This document shows positions 1-10,514 of a stretch of 64,000 nt of DNA, piece by piece. The stretch is from Pardosa pseudoannulata (Eukaryota; Arthropoda; Arachnida; Araneae; Lycosidae). Each line of letters starts with the position of its first letter. The stretch's first letter is position 1. A program made the position numbers and the translations under genes. The notes beneath the pieces were generated by a model, which saw only the letters and a program-made list of their open reading frames with translations, was not told the origin of the DNA and did not search any database. The stretch is taken from contig CM063509.1 in assembly GCA_032207245.1 (NCBI GenBank), forward strand, positions 55,571,502-55,635,501. The letters run 5' to 3'.

Positions 1-303
1 CCAAAGTTCAAGATTTGTGAATATTCAAATTCGAAATTCAGTAACTATTCAATCCACCATCTAAACTTAAAAAGTGTCTTAAAAATTTGAAATAGTAATA
101 TGCTGACAAAATCTGGAATGTTCTTACTTTTTTGAACGGCAAATGGTTTTACAGATTAATGGTGACTAAAAAAATTTTCTAAAATGTAACAAGACTCATA
201 GATTACGTCTGTTAACACAAATATAGAACACAATCTGTCTTTAATATGTCAATAGATATAAAATAAAAATCTGTTGTTAAAAGCATTTATACTCGTATAA
301 ATA

Positions 304-918
304 CCGGGTGGCCATACTTAAACTGACAGTGCTTGCTCACAGTGTTCTGTAGCGCGATCTGTTTGCGAGAATAAAGCCACATTTTGTAGGAAGATTAAAC
401 AAGACGGGGGACGAAGGATTCCGCAAAAAAACAAATTAGTTCCAAAAGTCACCGCTAGGGGAAAATTTGGCGCTGTGTTATAGAAAATAGAGTGCTAACA
501 AATGCAAATTAATACGGAATAAAATTACCTTTTATTATGCACATTTTCTGATTTAGTTCAAGTGCAATATGGCAACACTTTTAAAAAAGCGTAAAATCTA
601 CATAAACACCGATAAACTCTCGTGATCTGCAATATTACGTACGCTCAGCAGAAGTTCTTTATTCAAATTTCACGTTACATCCATTGGCACAGTTAAGAAA
701 TTAATTTCTGTATTGATTTGCATTTGTTAACACTCTATTTTCTATAACACAGCGCCAAATATTCCCCTAGCTGTGACTTTTGGAACTAATTTGTTTTTTT
801 TGCGAAATCTTTCGTCCCCCGTCTTGTTTAATCTTCCTACAAAATGTGGCATCATTCTCGCAAATAGATCGCGCTACAGAATACTGTGAGCACTGTCGGT
901 TTAATTATGGCCACCCGA
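304..918. mobile_element. CCGGGTGG-ended TIR element (MITE), full copy
   Basis: The left end CCGGGTGGCCATAC and the right end GGCCACCCGA are inverted, and about 215 bp at each end are inverted repeats (304-518 against 703-918). Both ends are bordered by TA, which fits a Tc1/mariner-type target duplication. No coding sequence is visible, so this is a non-autonomous element. A second full copy is at 28525-29137. Confidence 0.85.
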
Positions 919-1041
919 TATGTCTACATTTATCCAAGTAAAAGTGATATGTTTTGCGTATTCTTTTAGTTAGGAGTGTTGGCGTAAAGTCGAAAAGTGT
1001 TAGTTATTTTCTCTATTTTTGCCAATTTTTAAGACAATATA

Positions 1042-1465
1042 CCGGGTGGCCATACTTAAACCGACAGTGCTTGCTCACAGTGTTCTGTAGCGCGATCTCT
1101 TTGCGAGAATAAAGCCACATTTTGTAGGAAGATTAAACAAGACGGGGGACGAAAGATTCCGTAAAAAACAAATTAATTCCAAAACTCACCGCTAGGGGAA
1201 AACTTGTCGCTGTATTATAGAAAATAGAGTGCTAACAAATGCAAATTAATACGGAATAAAATTACCTTTTATTATGCACATTTTCTGATTTAGTTCAAGT
1301 GCAATATGGCAACACTTTTAAAAAAGCATTAAAATATACATAAACACCGATAAACTCTCGTAATCTGCAATATCATGTAAACTGAACAGAAGAAGAAGTT
1401 CTTTATTCAAATTTCATGTTACATCCATTGGCACAATTAAGAAATTTAAGAAATTAATTGTTATC
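1042..1465. mobile_element. Half copy of the CCGGGTGG element
   Basis: Starts with the same CCGGGTGG end after TA and follows the left half of the 304-918 element, then stops without a right TIR. The break point coincides with the left limit of similarity to the copy at 52686. The equivalent half copy in the duplicate block is at 29261-29690. Confidence 0.8.
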
Positions 1466-1870
1466 CTTTTTTTCTAAACTGTCTTTGACACTTTTTATTG
1501 CAACTACCTTTTTTATTGTTTCATGTTACAATTATACATTATATGCAGTCTATTAAATATTTTGCTTTGTATTTATATATCAGAATATTATGTATCAGTC
1601 CAAAAAAATTCAGAATGTCATAGTTCATAGTTTATGAGATATCTATGAATATATGCATGTAAAGATAGTTTTCGACATGAGTGTATACATATAGACATAT
1701 ATCCTAATTTCCTGCCTATAATCCGCGAATTATATATTAAAAAATTTTCTTCTAATGCGTATTATGCTCAGCCGCGTATTATCTGCTGTTTAAAGTTATT
1801 TTTATAATAAAATTTACAAATCTTTCCTTAAGAATAATAGATGGCAGCACCTGCTCATATTTATTCAGAA

Positions 1871-1872
<2 letters not shown>

Positions 1873-1908
<36 letters not shown>
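1873..1908. repeat. Poly-T run
   Basis: An uninterrupted run of about 36 T. The same place in the duplicate near 30090 has a much shorter run, so length here is unstable. Confidence 0.9.
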
Positions 1909-1911
<3 letters not shown>

Positions 1912-2159
1912 GAGAATAAAAATCCTCTTTAGCCACGAACACAGCAATTTGGATAAATGTACCCGATTAAATTTATATTTTCCATTTTACATATTTATTT
2001 CTATCAAGAAATAACAGCTGTATAATCTAAAGTAGTGGTATTTTACTGCATTCTCCATTTTTTCTCACTTTCAGGTTGCCAGATGGCGCCATAACTGCAG
2101 TTGTAAATTTTATTACAGATCGCAAATAACCATGGTTATTTAATATGCATATTAAATTT

Positions 2160-2259
2160 NNNNNNNNNNNNNNNNNNNNNNNNNNNNNNNNNNNNNNNNN
2201 NNNNNNNNNNNNNNNNNNNNNNNNNNNNNNNNNNNNNNNNNNNNNNNNNNNNNNNNNNN
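2160..2259. other. Assembly gap, 100 N
   Basis: Exactly 100 N, the usual placeholder for a gap of unknown size. It cuts the near-identical block that begins the window; the sequence to its right (from 2260) does not continue the alignment to 30358. Confidence 0.98.
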
Positions 2260-3281
2260 TTGGTTTGGCGGGATTCTGACCCTTCCGTTCTGAAAATGGA
2301 CCCCTGTTTTTTTCTCCGAGGAGGCAGTCTGATTTTTTAGAGGACAAGGTTGTTACCAGAGGAGAGAAGAGGGTGAACGCTGCTGGCATCTGCTGCTTGC
2401 GAGATAGACATTTTTTTGGAGCAACGCGAGAAAAAGGAAAATCAACGCCATTTTTTTAGGGCCGATGCCGTATCGAGAGGAGGCTTTGATATCTACAAAT
2501 GATAAATTGTATTCCAGTTGTATTCTTTAGCCATTAATATATAAAATCATTTAATCAAGACTTTTAGTCCATGTGTTTTTTAACCCTTAATTTTACAAGA
2601 TGTTTTCTCAAATATTTTTTAATTTCTGTTATTTTCCCATTTTGTCTCAAACTGACAGATACAGTGTTGCCAAATAAGAATTTTATTTTTTTTTACCGTA
2701 ATAGAAATATATTTTAAAGTTTTTGTTTGATATTTAAGCCGTATAGAAGTTTTCATAAACCCGCCAGATTTTATTTATTTGATTGTTCATTGTAGCGGAC
2801 TTAGCCAAATTAAGGGTTAATGAGTTTTAATTTTCTTTCTCAAACACTAAGCCAACGTAACATTATTTTTACAATTGAATAATACGCGAGCAATATAATT
2901 AAAATGAGAAGTGACTTAATTCATTTCTGTTAGATTTGTTACTTTTTTTATCTATTGTAAATATAGGAAATGTATCTCCAATTTAACTTAGGCTTCGTGC
3001 GCAGTGCTTACATTTAGATTTATAATGATTTTCCTATTCAAAAGATAAGAAAGTTTGTTACGCTTTCATGGATTTCTAGTCATCGATAAAGTAATTTCGT
3101 GCATCTTCCAGAGTAGATATAATAAAGATTAATATCTTTCAATGTTGAAGTATTAATCTTTAATGGAAATCAATAGATTTGTGGTGCAAATTTCCTTCGA
3201 TTTGCTACAGGATGCGCTTAATTTATCAAAAATTTATCCGAGAAATTTTGTTTATGTAGGAAGTAATAGTAATCACATATA
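2260..3281. other. No gene recognised
   Basis: The first 220 bases after the gap are less AT-rich than the surroundings and could be a 5' exon or element end, but no convincing coding frame is present. The rest is AT-rich and shows nothing I can name. Confidence 0.5.
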
Positions 3282-4480
3282 CAGTGGAACCTCGATTATC
3301 CGAAGTAATCGGGTCCGAACCTACTTCGGATAATCGAAATTTTCGGGTAATTGTGATTTCATCAATAATCATCTAGTTTAATATGGAGTATCGTCATTGG
3401 TGCAATAACATTCGATTGTTCTGGACGACTAGGCAGTATGACCTTCCAAATTTCGAAATGGGGTGTGTTTTTGTTTAGAACAGGGATGTTTGAAAGTAGG
3501 GAAGAGTACACTCATACCGAGAATTGTGCTTGCGAGGAGGAATTCTAAAAAAGGAAATTCCAAAATATTTATCTGCAGTCATAGTTTGGATAGGACGGCT
3601 TGCATACAAAAAGAATGTGGGGTAAAAACTTTAAAAATGAATTTTTGTAAAGAGAAAATTTGGGATGATAGTAGAAAGTGAAAAAACAAAGTGAAGAAGA
3701 AACCGACTTCGGTTAACGGAGAGTTTCGATTAATCGAGATTCGGATTGTGACGCCTTCAATATTTTCAAGTGAGAGGTAACGTGAAGAATGCGTCACAGT
3801 CAAAGATAAAATTGGAAATTTACTTTTATTCTTGATTAACTACGGCTATTTACAAAGGAATATTAATTCCCAAATCATGTAGAACTGCAAAGGATGGTTG
3901 CCGATAAAACTTCCTCACGACGATCACAGTCGAAAGAAAAACAAGAGATTTAATAATCTCTTACAAGTGGGGAGGCTTTTCAGGGTGTAATCAAACCCAA
4001 TTTATCCCCCGTTCGGTATTCGAGACTCTGCCGCTCCCTATATGAGCGGACTTTACGAATCTCCCGAACTAGAAAGCTGGCTCCGGTAACAAAACGCGAA
4101 AACCTCCACGAGGTCAACACACCTACGTAAAAAATGACGAAAAGACCAGTCACAAAATTGTAGGCTTTTTATACCTGGGGGTCAGTTACGGTCCCGCCAA
4201 TTGTTTTTGGGGTCAGTTAAGATCCCAGTTACTTGAGAACTCCAGCTATAGTTACAGCTATATTTTTTTGGGTGAATTCTCATTCTGTGGCTGTCCCTTC
4301 ACGGCATTTCCGAGCATTCATTAAAAAGATCCATCAGAGGCGTATTCGTCTATTCAGTCCGATTGTCTAGATCCCAGACTCTGCGACGCCACGCTATTGT
4401 CCTGGTAAACAGGTGTACTCCGATCAGCTGTTTTGGAGCGGACAAAGGGGAAAATTCACAGGATAATAGAGGTTCTACTG
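3282..4480. mobile_element. pogo/Tigger-like MITE split by a solo LTR
   Basis: The left end CAGTGGAACCTCGATTATCC and the right end AGAGGTTCTACTG form the TIR typical of pogo/Tigger elements, bordered by TA at 3280-3281 and 4481-4482. With the solo LTR (3747-4460) removed, about 480 bp remain with no transposase, so this is a non-autonomous copy. An open frame at 3463-3681 has no resemblance to a transposase. Confidence 0.87.
3747..4460 (-). mobile_element. Solo LTR inserted in the pogo-like element
   Basis: Begins TGTGACG and ends TTCACA, with a 4-bp target duplication GGAT at 3743-3746 and 4461-4464. Its reverse complement matches 20121-21020 once the SINE there is removed (714 against about 709 bp). 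Orientation is inferred from the TATA-like motif and AATAAA in the other copy. No internal retroelement genes accompany it, so it is a solo LTR left by recombination. Four-base duplications and TG...CA ends fit Gypsy-type elements, but the family cannot be fixed from the LTR alone. Confidence 0.9.
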
Positions 4481-4482
4481 TA

Positions 4483-5013
4483 TTTATTTTATTAACGTGC
4501 AATGAGTAAGGAAGAATAATTTGTTGTATTTAATTCCAAGAAAGAAAAATGTGTTTTCTTATTGAAAAAATATACCGTTTGATTCAATTACTGAATAAAC
4601 TTTTTGGTGTCAAGAACCTCTCATTGAATTTATTAATGCTAAATATTATTGGTAGATTAATGGAATTTGGCTTACTGATTTAGAGTAAAAGTTTTAAATA
4701 TTTACATCTAATACGACACAACGAAAAATAAATCATAAAACTATGGCATCACAACCATTTTTATTGTGTGTTCTGAAGGACGAAGTCGGGATTTTTACAA
4801 AGAAAAAATATTTCTGAATTTATTAATCTGAATAGAATAATTATTTTAACAGTTCAGATTCAACGTCTGCTGGTGTTACTATAAGTAGATAAATTTATGT
4901 ACACAGAATTATATATAATCTGATTAATATAAAGAAAATTTTTGCTTATAATCTCCAAAGAAAAATGGATTAGGTATAATACTTTGCAAGTAAGTCATTT
5001 GAATTCTCTGGGA
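4483..5013. other. AT-rich, nothing recognised
   Basis: No coding frame, TIR or repeat was found in this stretch. Confidence 0.5.
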
Positions 5014-5177
5014 ATAAGGCAATTTGTCGCAACGTCACGAACTACTACAATGCCCTTCCCATTCATTTTCACGTGTACAACAGCCAATAGACAAACAATA
5101 AACTGCCCTTCCGTTTGAAACTAAAGCCAGAATTGTCATAATTTGAGAATTAGCCCTACTACGTGAAATCGCCTTAT
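5014..5177. mobile_element. Short ATAAGGC-ended MITE, copy 1
   Basis: A 164-bp unit with ends ATAAGGCAATTT and AAATCGCCTTAT in inverted orientation. Copies lie at 5288-5448 and 51615-51778. It has no coding capacity. Confidence 0.8.
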
Positions 5178-5287
5178 TGCTACAAGTAATTCATTTCTCA
5201 GACGTGAATTAGACAGTTTTTTTTTTTCTAAAATTACTTAGATTTATGAATCTATTTTACGCAGCTTCTTAATAATCAGAAAAAAAT

Positions 5288-5448
5288 TAAGGCAATTTGT
5301 CGCAACGTCACGAACTACTACAATGCCCTTCCCATTCATTTTTATGTTTACAACAGCCAATAGACAAACAATAAACTGCCCTTCCGTTTGAAACTAAATC
5401 CAGAATTGTCATAATTTGAGAATTTGCCCTACTGCGTGAAATCGCCAT
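5288..5448. mobile_element. Short ATAAGGC-ended MITE, copy 2 (right TIR decayed)
   Basis: Direct repeat of 5014-5177, separated from it by about 110 bp. The left end is slightly changed and the right end reads CGCCATAT instead of CGCCTTAT. Confidence 0.8.
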
Positions 5449-5706
5449 ATATCCAGATAAGTCAAACGAAGAAAAAATTAATTTACTTACAGACTGAATC
5501 CAGTATTCTGAAGAATAACTTATTTCATGATAATGTAAATCAACTTTTACTCAACTCTGCTATACTGAATATATTTCTTTATATAACTTTGTTAAGAAAT
5601 TTATTAGATTTTGGAGTTAAATGTCCATTTGCGTCCTTTTAACCTGTCCGTGCTACTTATAAAATATATTAATGGGTTTTGGGGTATTTAGCATGTCTCT
5701 GAACAA

Positions 5707-6655
5707 TATTTCTGGCGATATTTAACAAAATAGTTAAACTTTTATTGTTAAAAAATCTATATTACCAACTAGGATATTTATGACAGTATATTAGATATTC
5801 CCATCAAAAGTCAAATGGTATAAAATCAAGGTACTTGGTGTCGCGAGCTTGGCTGTTTTTGGTTTTCCGTTGTTGGCAACGTGGAAACAGATGGAAAGAA
5901 AAATACAATGGTTGTTGTTGCTGATGTCGAATGTATTATTTTTGAATTCTAAAAATCTTTACGAAAGACTATTTTTTAGAGAATAGAACACTTGGTATGA
6001 TTCTTTTTTTCCTTTTCTAACTGTTACTGACAGAGCCATTTTAAATTACTAATACAATTATTTCTAGCGATATATAACAAAATAACTAAACTTTTATCCT
6101 TAGAAAATCTATATTACCAACGAGGATATTTATGACAGTATATTAGATATTCCCATCAAAAGTCAAATGGTATAAAACCAAGGTACTTGGTGTCGCGAGC
6201 TTGGCTGTTTTTGGTTTTTCGTTGTTGGCAACGTGGAGACAGATGGAAAGAAAAATAAAATGGTTGTAGTTGCTGATGTCGAATGTATTATTTTTGAATT
6301 CTAAAAAGCTCTCTCAAGGACTATTTTTTAGGGAATAGAACACTTGATATGATTCTTTTTTTCCTTTTCTAACTGCGACTGACAGAGCCATTTTAAAATA
6401 CTAATACAATTCTTTCTAGCGATATATAACAAAATAACTAAATTGTATTTCTTTAAAATACTGATGAGTATAATTATACCAATAAGTTGAAATTCTTATT
6501 TTTTACGATAAGAATTATCGTAATCGTATAGATATCGGTAATTATCATATCAATAAGATTAAATTATATAAAATCAAGCTACTTTGTATGAATCGTTTTT
6601 TTCTCCAACTTGTACTGTTAGAGCAATTTTAAGTTACCAATACAACTATTTCATA
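5707..6655. repeat. 352-bp tandem repeat, two good copies plus a decayed third
   Basis: Units at about 5707-6058 and 6059-6410 are very similar over their whole length. Both include the block TACTTGGTGTCGCGAGCTTG, which is GC-rich for this region. A third, much more divergent unit runs from 6411 to about 6655. No coding frame is conserved between units. Confidence 0.88.
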
Positions 6656-7202
6656 GAGAAAAATTAAATTTTTTATGTAAATATAAAAATAGATTTATAT
6701 ATGCTTATTTGGAAGTATTATAGAGCAATAATAATTGTGCTCTGAATTTTTAACAAAATTTATAAAAATTTATACTTTTAAACAATCATTCTCAGTAACT
6801 GACTAGAATAATAATTTTATATTATATTAGAATTTTGAATTGAAATAATTTGAAATTGGAAGGAATTCAAAATTTCTGTGTAAATAATTCTTTTTATAAG
6901 ATTGTCGAAACGTATTTTCAATTGTATTTGTTAAAATTTTTGTGTAAATTGCATATAATATGTTATTTAGTGTCATTTATTTGTATTTTTTATGTATTTA
7001 TTGTATTTTTTAGGTATTCTTTTTTTTTTGTATTTAATGATTCCGTATTTTTTATGTATTAATTATTTGTATTTAGCAAGAATCCATCTTGGCGAGAAAA
7101 AAAGGCGCCAAAAACAGGTATTTTGCTTGGCGAGAAAAAAAGTCGCCAAATTTCCGATTTGGGGGTATATAAAAGTAGTTAACCTTATACAGTAATAAAC
7201 AT
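6656..7202. other. AT-rich spacer with paired GGCGAGAAAAAAA motifs
   Basis: Mostly low-complexity AT sequence. At 7090-7150 the motif TTGGCGAGAAAAAAA occurs twice, each followed by an inverted GCGCC or TCGCC. This matches the motif near the right end of the adjacent element at 7203-8249. The open frames at 6850-7195 look like chance reading of AT-rich DNA. Confidence 0.5.
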
Positions 7203-7574
7203 GGAACAGATGCATTATAGTCGCCCGTCCAGTCAGCCATGTTTTTTTTGGCGACCAACAGAAAAACGCACGATTTGAAAAGTCGCCAAGTAGGAAAACA
7301 TGGCGGCGGTGCGTGTTTTCCGAAAGATCACAAAAAAAACATGGCGGCGGTCACGTGGCATATTTGAAACACATTAACAAAACTAAACTTTAAAAGGAAA
7401 CAACAGATTAACAATTTAAAGTATTATTAAAATAAAATTAGCATAATAATCATCATTTTTTGCGTTTTTTAAAAAATAAATAACAGATTAGTAATATTTA
7501 TGATATATATCAACAGAGTATACACAATATATATCATTTTAATAAGCACTAATATTATGAAGAATCTAACATGT

Positions 7575-7593
7575 GAGGGGGGTTCCCCCCCTC
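7575..7593. other. GC hairpin GAGGGGGG-tt-CCCCCCCTC
   Basis: A near-perfect palindrome of G and C runs with a 2-base loop, in an otherwise AT-rich element. It could fold strongly in DNA or RNA; no function is evident. Confidence 0.8.
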
Positions 7594-7602
7594 ATGCAAA
7601 GA

Positions 7603-8010
7603 ACAAAATAAAAATGTTCCAAACCAATTAACTTAGAATATCCTGATACATTTTAACTATTTCAAAACCGAAATAACTGCACCCGTCTTAACTAAATCCC
7701 AGAAAATGATAAGAACAAAAACAAAATGTTCCAAACCAAAACTTCTTGTTTGATTTAGAATATTTTGATATTTTTTAACAATTTCAAAACCGAAATAACT
7801 TTACTTGTCATAACTAAATTAACTAAATCCCACTAACCAAATACATAAAAAAAAACTCAAATTCGGAATTCCATCATTCCCACAAACGTGCCGTTTTGAA
7901 TGAAATGCAAATCCAACCTCAAGTTTAAGAATTTCCTGATATTTCTTCCCAATGCTACAAATAGTTAAAACAGAAATAAGAACATCCGCCATAACTAAAT
8001 ACCAAAAATA
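7603..8010. repeat. Degenerate tandem repeat, about 115 bp, three units
   Basis: Three successive units share the order ATGTTCCAAACCA, then TTTCAAAACCGAAATAAC, then CATAACTAAATCCCA, with growing divergence in the third. They lie inside the TIR element. Confidence 0.7.
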
Positions 8011-8375
8011 ACTACGACATAACCTACTAATCCAAGTCTGGAACGAAAAGAATATTTAGAACAGAAAATTTGCATAGATAGCCGGGTAATGACGTCAAAA
8101 ATCACGTGCACCAATAGCTTCCATATTCCCCTATCATAGTTAGGGCATATACAGCAACCTAATCATCGCCCCCAAAATCGCCAAGCATGCCAAACAAAAT
8201 CGCCAAGTTTGGCGAGAAAAAAACCCGGCGGCTATAATGCATCTGTACCAGCTTTAGACTCACTCGGAGACTCTTTCTGCTGGAGGCGCTGACGGTAGAG
8301 CCGGGTGCTTTATCTTGGAGAGAAACATATTGATGGGCAGTTGTCTTTTTCTCTCATTGGTCGATGTTGCACTGG

Positions 8376-8430
8376 AAACCAATCACGCACCTTTATAAGA
8401 GCCTATGGTATGCACTCTGAGTTAACTCAT
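8376..8430 (+). promoter_or_regulatory. Possible core promoter: CCAAT box, then TATA-like TTTATAAG
   Basis: ACCAATCACGC at about 8378 is followed by CCTTTATAAGAG at about 8389 and, some 30 bp further, a plausible start region (ACTCTGAGTTAACTC). It lies about 210 bp upstream of the ATG of the receptor-like gene. The leader would contain short upstream frames, for example one of ten codons from about 8531. Assignment rests on spacing and motifs only; it might instead belong to an unrecognised element. Confidence 0.35.
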
Positions 8431-8630
8431 CTTTGTTTAGCATACAGGGATCCTTCTCTCTCGCCCATCAACAGGAAATAACTGCAAACTTGATGCAGAC
8501 ATGGTTGTATAAATTCGTTTTTATTCTTTGATGAATATTTTGGAAAAACCCGCGAATCACTGAAGCCGCAAAACATAAAGTGCGAAGTGGCGAAGGAACA
8601 CTGGTATGTACGCTAATTAAATTGACTGAT

Positions 8631-9746
8631 ATGAAACTTCACTACGGAACTATTTTACTGTTTCTGTTTAAATTTAGCCTAATATTTGACTCGTCTATCA
8701 CTGAAAGTGGTATTAGAAAACGATTCCCAGCTGTTATGAATTTATTCTTAAACTTCCTGTATTTATCGATTAATATCTTTACGATACTTGAAGCAAATAG
8801 TATCCCAAAATTTTTTTATTATTTACATGTAATATTTGAGAGTGCATTATGTCTAGTTTTTAGATGCTTACTAATTAAAAATTTTAAGAAACTTAAAGAT
8901 ACCATGAACCTTGTATTAAATCTTGAATTAGAAAATACCAAACTGCACTGGAAAATCTTGTTGTGGTCAATAGAAAATGTATTGGTCCACATAGTTTGTA
9001 GTTCATTATTCTTATATATGTTCACCATGGAGCCTATTATACATAATGGTTTTAGTGATATCTTGTTTGGATATAAAACGAGTTCTTTCCTTCTGGACCA
9101 GATAATTGTAGGCGTATACACTTTTCTTTATGTGCTTACCGTCACGATGCCATTTTGTACATTCTGCATATTTTACACGACGATATGCCACCAACTTAGC
9201 TTGGCATTAAAATCCTTCAGAATCTCGCTAACATCACAGACATTTCCGGACTACAGATGTTCTTTGACGTCTATGAATGCCATCAAGAGGCTAATAAGGG
9301 AATGCAACAAAGCTTTATCATTTCTACTGTCTCTGCATATGGTGTACACATCTGTGAGCTATTACTATCTATATAATGATTACCTTAAAGGCAAAGGTAT
9401 TGATTTTTTCGCGGATATACCATTTTTCATGTTATTTGTGCATCAGTTATTTTCCTTTGTGATCATGTATGTAGAGGCTTTGGCAGTGTCAAAAGAATCT
9501 GCTAAAATTGCTGAATATGCAAGAACTCAGATGAGACACTCTTCCGGACCCGTACTGATCCACTTTCTGTTTTTGATGAATGCAAATAAAGAATCTTGTA
9601 TGACAGTCCTGGGAGGGACATCTGTCAACAAGGTATTTATTCTCATATATTTTGGAACTCTTATTTCTTACATAGTTCTAACCGACAGTGGAGTAAGTGG
9701 AGTGAGCGATTCTAGTGAATTTCTTAATTATTTGGAGCATACTTAG
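8631..9746 (+). CDS. Gustatory-receptor-like seven-transmembrane protein (371 aa)
   Basis: The frame encodes 371 residues from the first ATG at 8631. An open stretch upstream starts at a GTG at 8580, which is not a likely start in an animal. Hydrophobic segments lie near residues 5-20, 35-54, 61-82, 108-131, 152-184 (long), 228-248, 259-283 and 331-350. This layout, the length and the C-terminal end LIYFGTLISYIVL resemble the arthropod gustatory receptor (7tm_7) family, whose last membrane segment carries a TY-hydrophobic-Q signature; here it reads SY and lacks the Q. Such proteins are ligand-gated cation channels in chemosensory neurons. No intron is needed. The polyadenylation-like AATAAA at 9943 lies inside a hAT fragment. 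I am fairly sure of the membrane architecture and only moderately sure of the family. Confidence 0.6.
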   Translation: MKLHYGTILLFLFKFSLIFDSSITESGIRKRFPAVMNLFLNFLYLSINIFTILEANSIPKFFYYLHVIFESALCLVFRCLLIKNFKKLKDTMNLVLNLELENTKLHWKILLWSIENVLVHIVCSSLFLYMFTMEPIIHNGFSDILFGYKTSSFLLDQIIVGVYTFLYVLTVTMPFCTFCIFYTTICHQLSLALKSFRISLTSQTFPDYRCSLTSMNAIKRLIRECNKALSFLLSLHMVYTSVSYYYLYNDYLKGKGIDFFADIPFFMLFVHQLFSFVIMYVEALAVSKESAKIAEYARTQMRHSSGPVLIHFLFLMNANKESCMTVLGGTSVNKVFILIYFGTLISYIVLTDSGVSGVSDSSEFLNYLEHT

Positions 9747-9808
9747 TGGAGATGAATCATCATTTTCATGTTGGATGTTTCTGAGACAATTTAACACATT
9801 GTGTGCGG

Positions 9809-10033
9809 CAGTGGCGTGCGGTAGGTTTTCATGTAGGGAATGCAGAGAACATGGATTTTCCAATAAATCTTTAATTATTGAGACATCTGAGTTCTCCATT
9901 CTGAAACGGGTTATTTATTATGAATATAAATTTAAAGATTACAATAAATGAAATATTTACCAACGAGTAGTCGAGTTATAGCTATAAAAACAGCTAAACT
10001 TACGAGAATTCTACTATCACTGAAGTAAAAATC
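9809..10033 (-). mobile_element. 5' fragment of a CAGTGGCGTGCGG hAT created by duplication
   Basis: Begins CAGTGGCGTGCGGTAGG directly after GTGTGCGG and follows the element at 10515 for about 220 bp, then stops at the tandem-duplication breakpoint without a right end. Confidence 0.8.
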
Positions 10034-10452
10034 ATGTCTCTGCATATGGTGTACACATCTGTGAGCTATTACTATCTATATAATGATTACCTTAAAGGCA
10101 AAGGTATTGATTTTTTCGCGGATATACCATTTTTCATGTTATTTGTGCATCAGTTATTTTCTTTTGTGATCATGTATGTAAGGCTTTGGCAGTGTCAAAA
10201 GAATCTGCTAAAATTGCTGAATATGCAAGAACTCAGATGATACAATCTTCCGGACCCGTACTGATCCACTTTCTGTTTTTGATGAATGCAAATAAAGAAT
10301 CTTGTATGACAGTCCTGGGAGGGACATCTGTCAACAAGGTATTTATTCTCATATATTTTGGAACTCTTATTTCTTACATAGTTCTAACCGACAGTGGAGT
10401 AGGTGGAGTGACCGATTCTAGTGAATTTCTTAATTATTTGGAGCATACTTAG
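10034..10452 (+). pseudogene. Broken duplicate of the receptor C-terminal third
   Basis: Corresponds to about residues 235-371 of the receptor at 8631-9746. A one-base deletion just after the MYV codons (GTAGAGG became GTAAGG near 10180) shifts the frame, so two overlapping frames (10034-10240 and 10186-10452) are needed to read it. There is no N-terminal part. Sequence identity is very high, so the duplication is recent. It is not expected to make a receptor. Confidence 0.88.
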
Positions 10453-10514
10453 TGGAGATGAATCATCATTTTCATGTTGGATGTTTCTGAGACAATTTAA
10501 CACATTGTGTGCGG

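Larger units (their letters stand above)
1..2159. repeat. 2.1-kb block near-identical to 28222-30357
   Basis: Read side by side, this stretch matches 28222-30357 in the same orientation with only scattered single-base differences and small length changes, such as a longer T run near 1873-1908. It contains one full and one half copy of a TIR element. Similarity cannot be followed further because a run of N starts at 2160. From about 1465 on it is also similar, less closely, to 52686-53360. Confidence 0.93.
7203..8249. mobile_element. TIR element, ends GGWACAGATGCATTATAG
   Basis: The left end GGAACAGATGCATTATAG and the right end, read in reverse, GGTACAGATGCATTATAG match over about 22 bp. About 1.05 kb lies between, without a transposase frame. 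A clear target duplication is not visible, so exact limits are uncertain. It contains a GC-rich hairpin and a degenerate internal tandem repeat. Confidence 0.72.

Noticed and set aside
3463..3681. 72-residue frame in the pogo-like element
   Set aside because: No transposase motif, and it lies in a MITE-sized element; likely chance.
7200..7230. Target duplication of the 7203-8249 element
   Set aside because: The flanks AACAT and AGCTT do not match at any reasonable end placement.
8580..8630. Longer N-terminus of the receptor from position 8580
   Set aside because: It would start at GTG; the first ATG is 8631, and animal nuclear genes rarely start at GTG.
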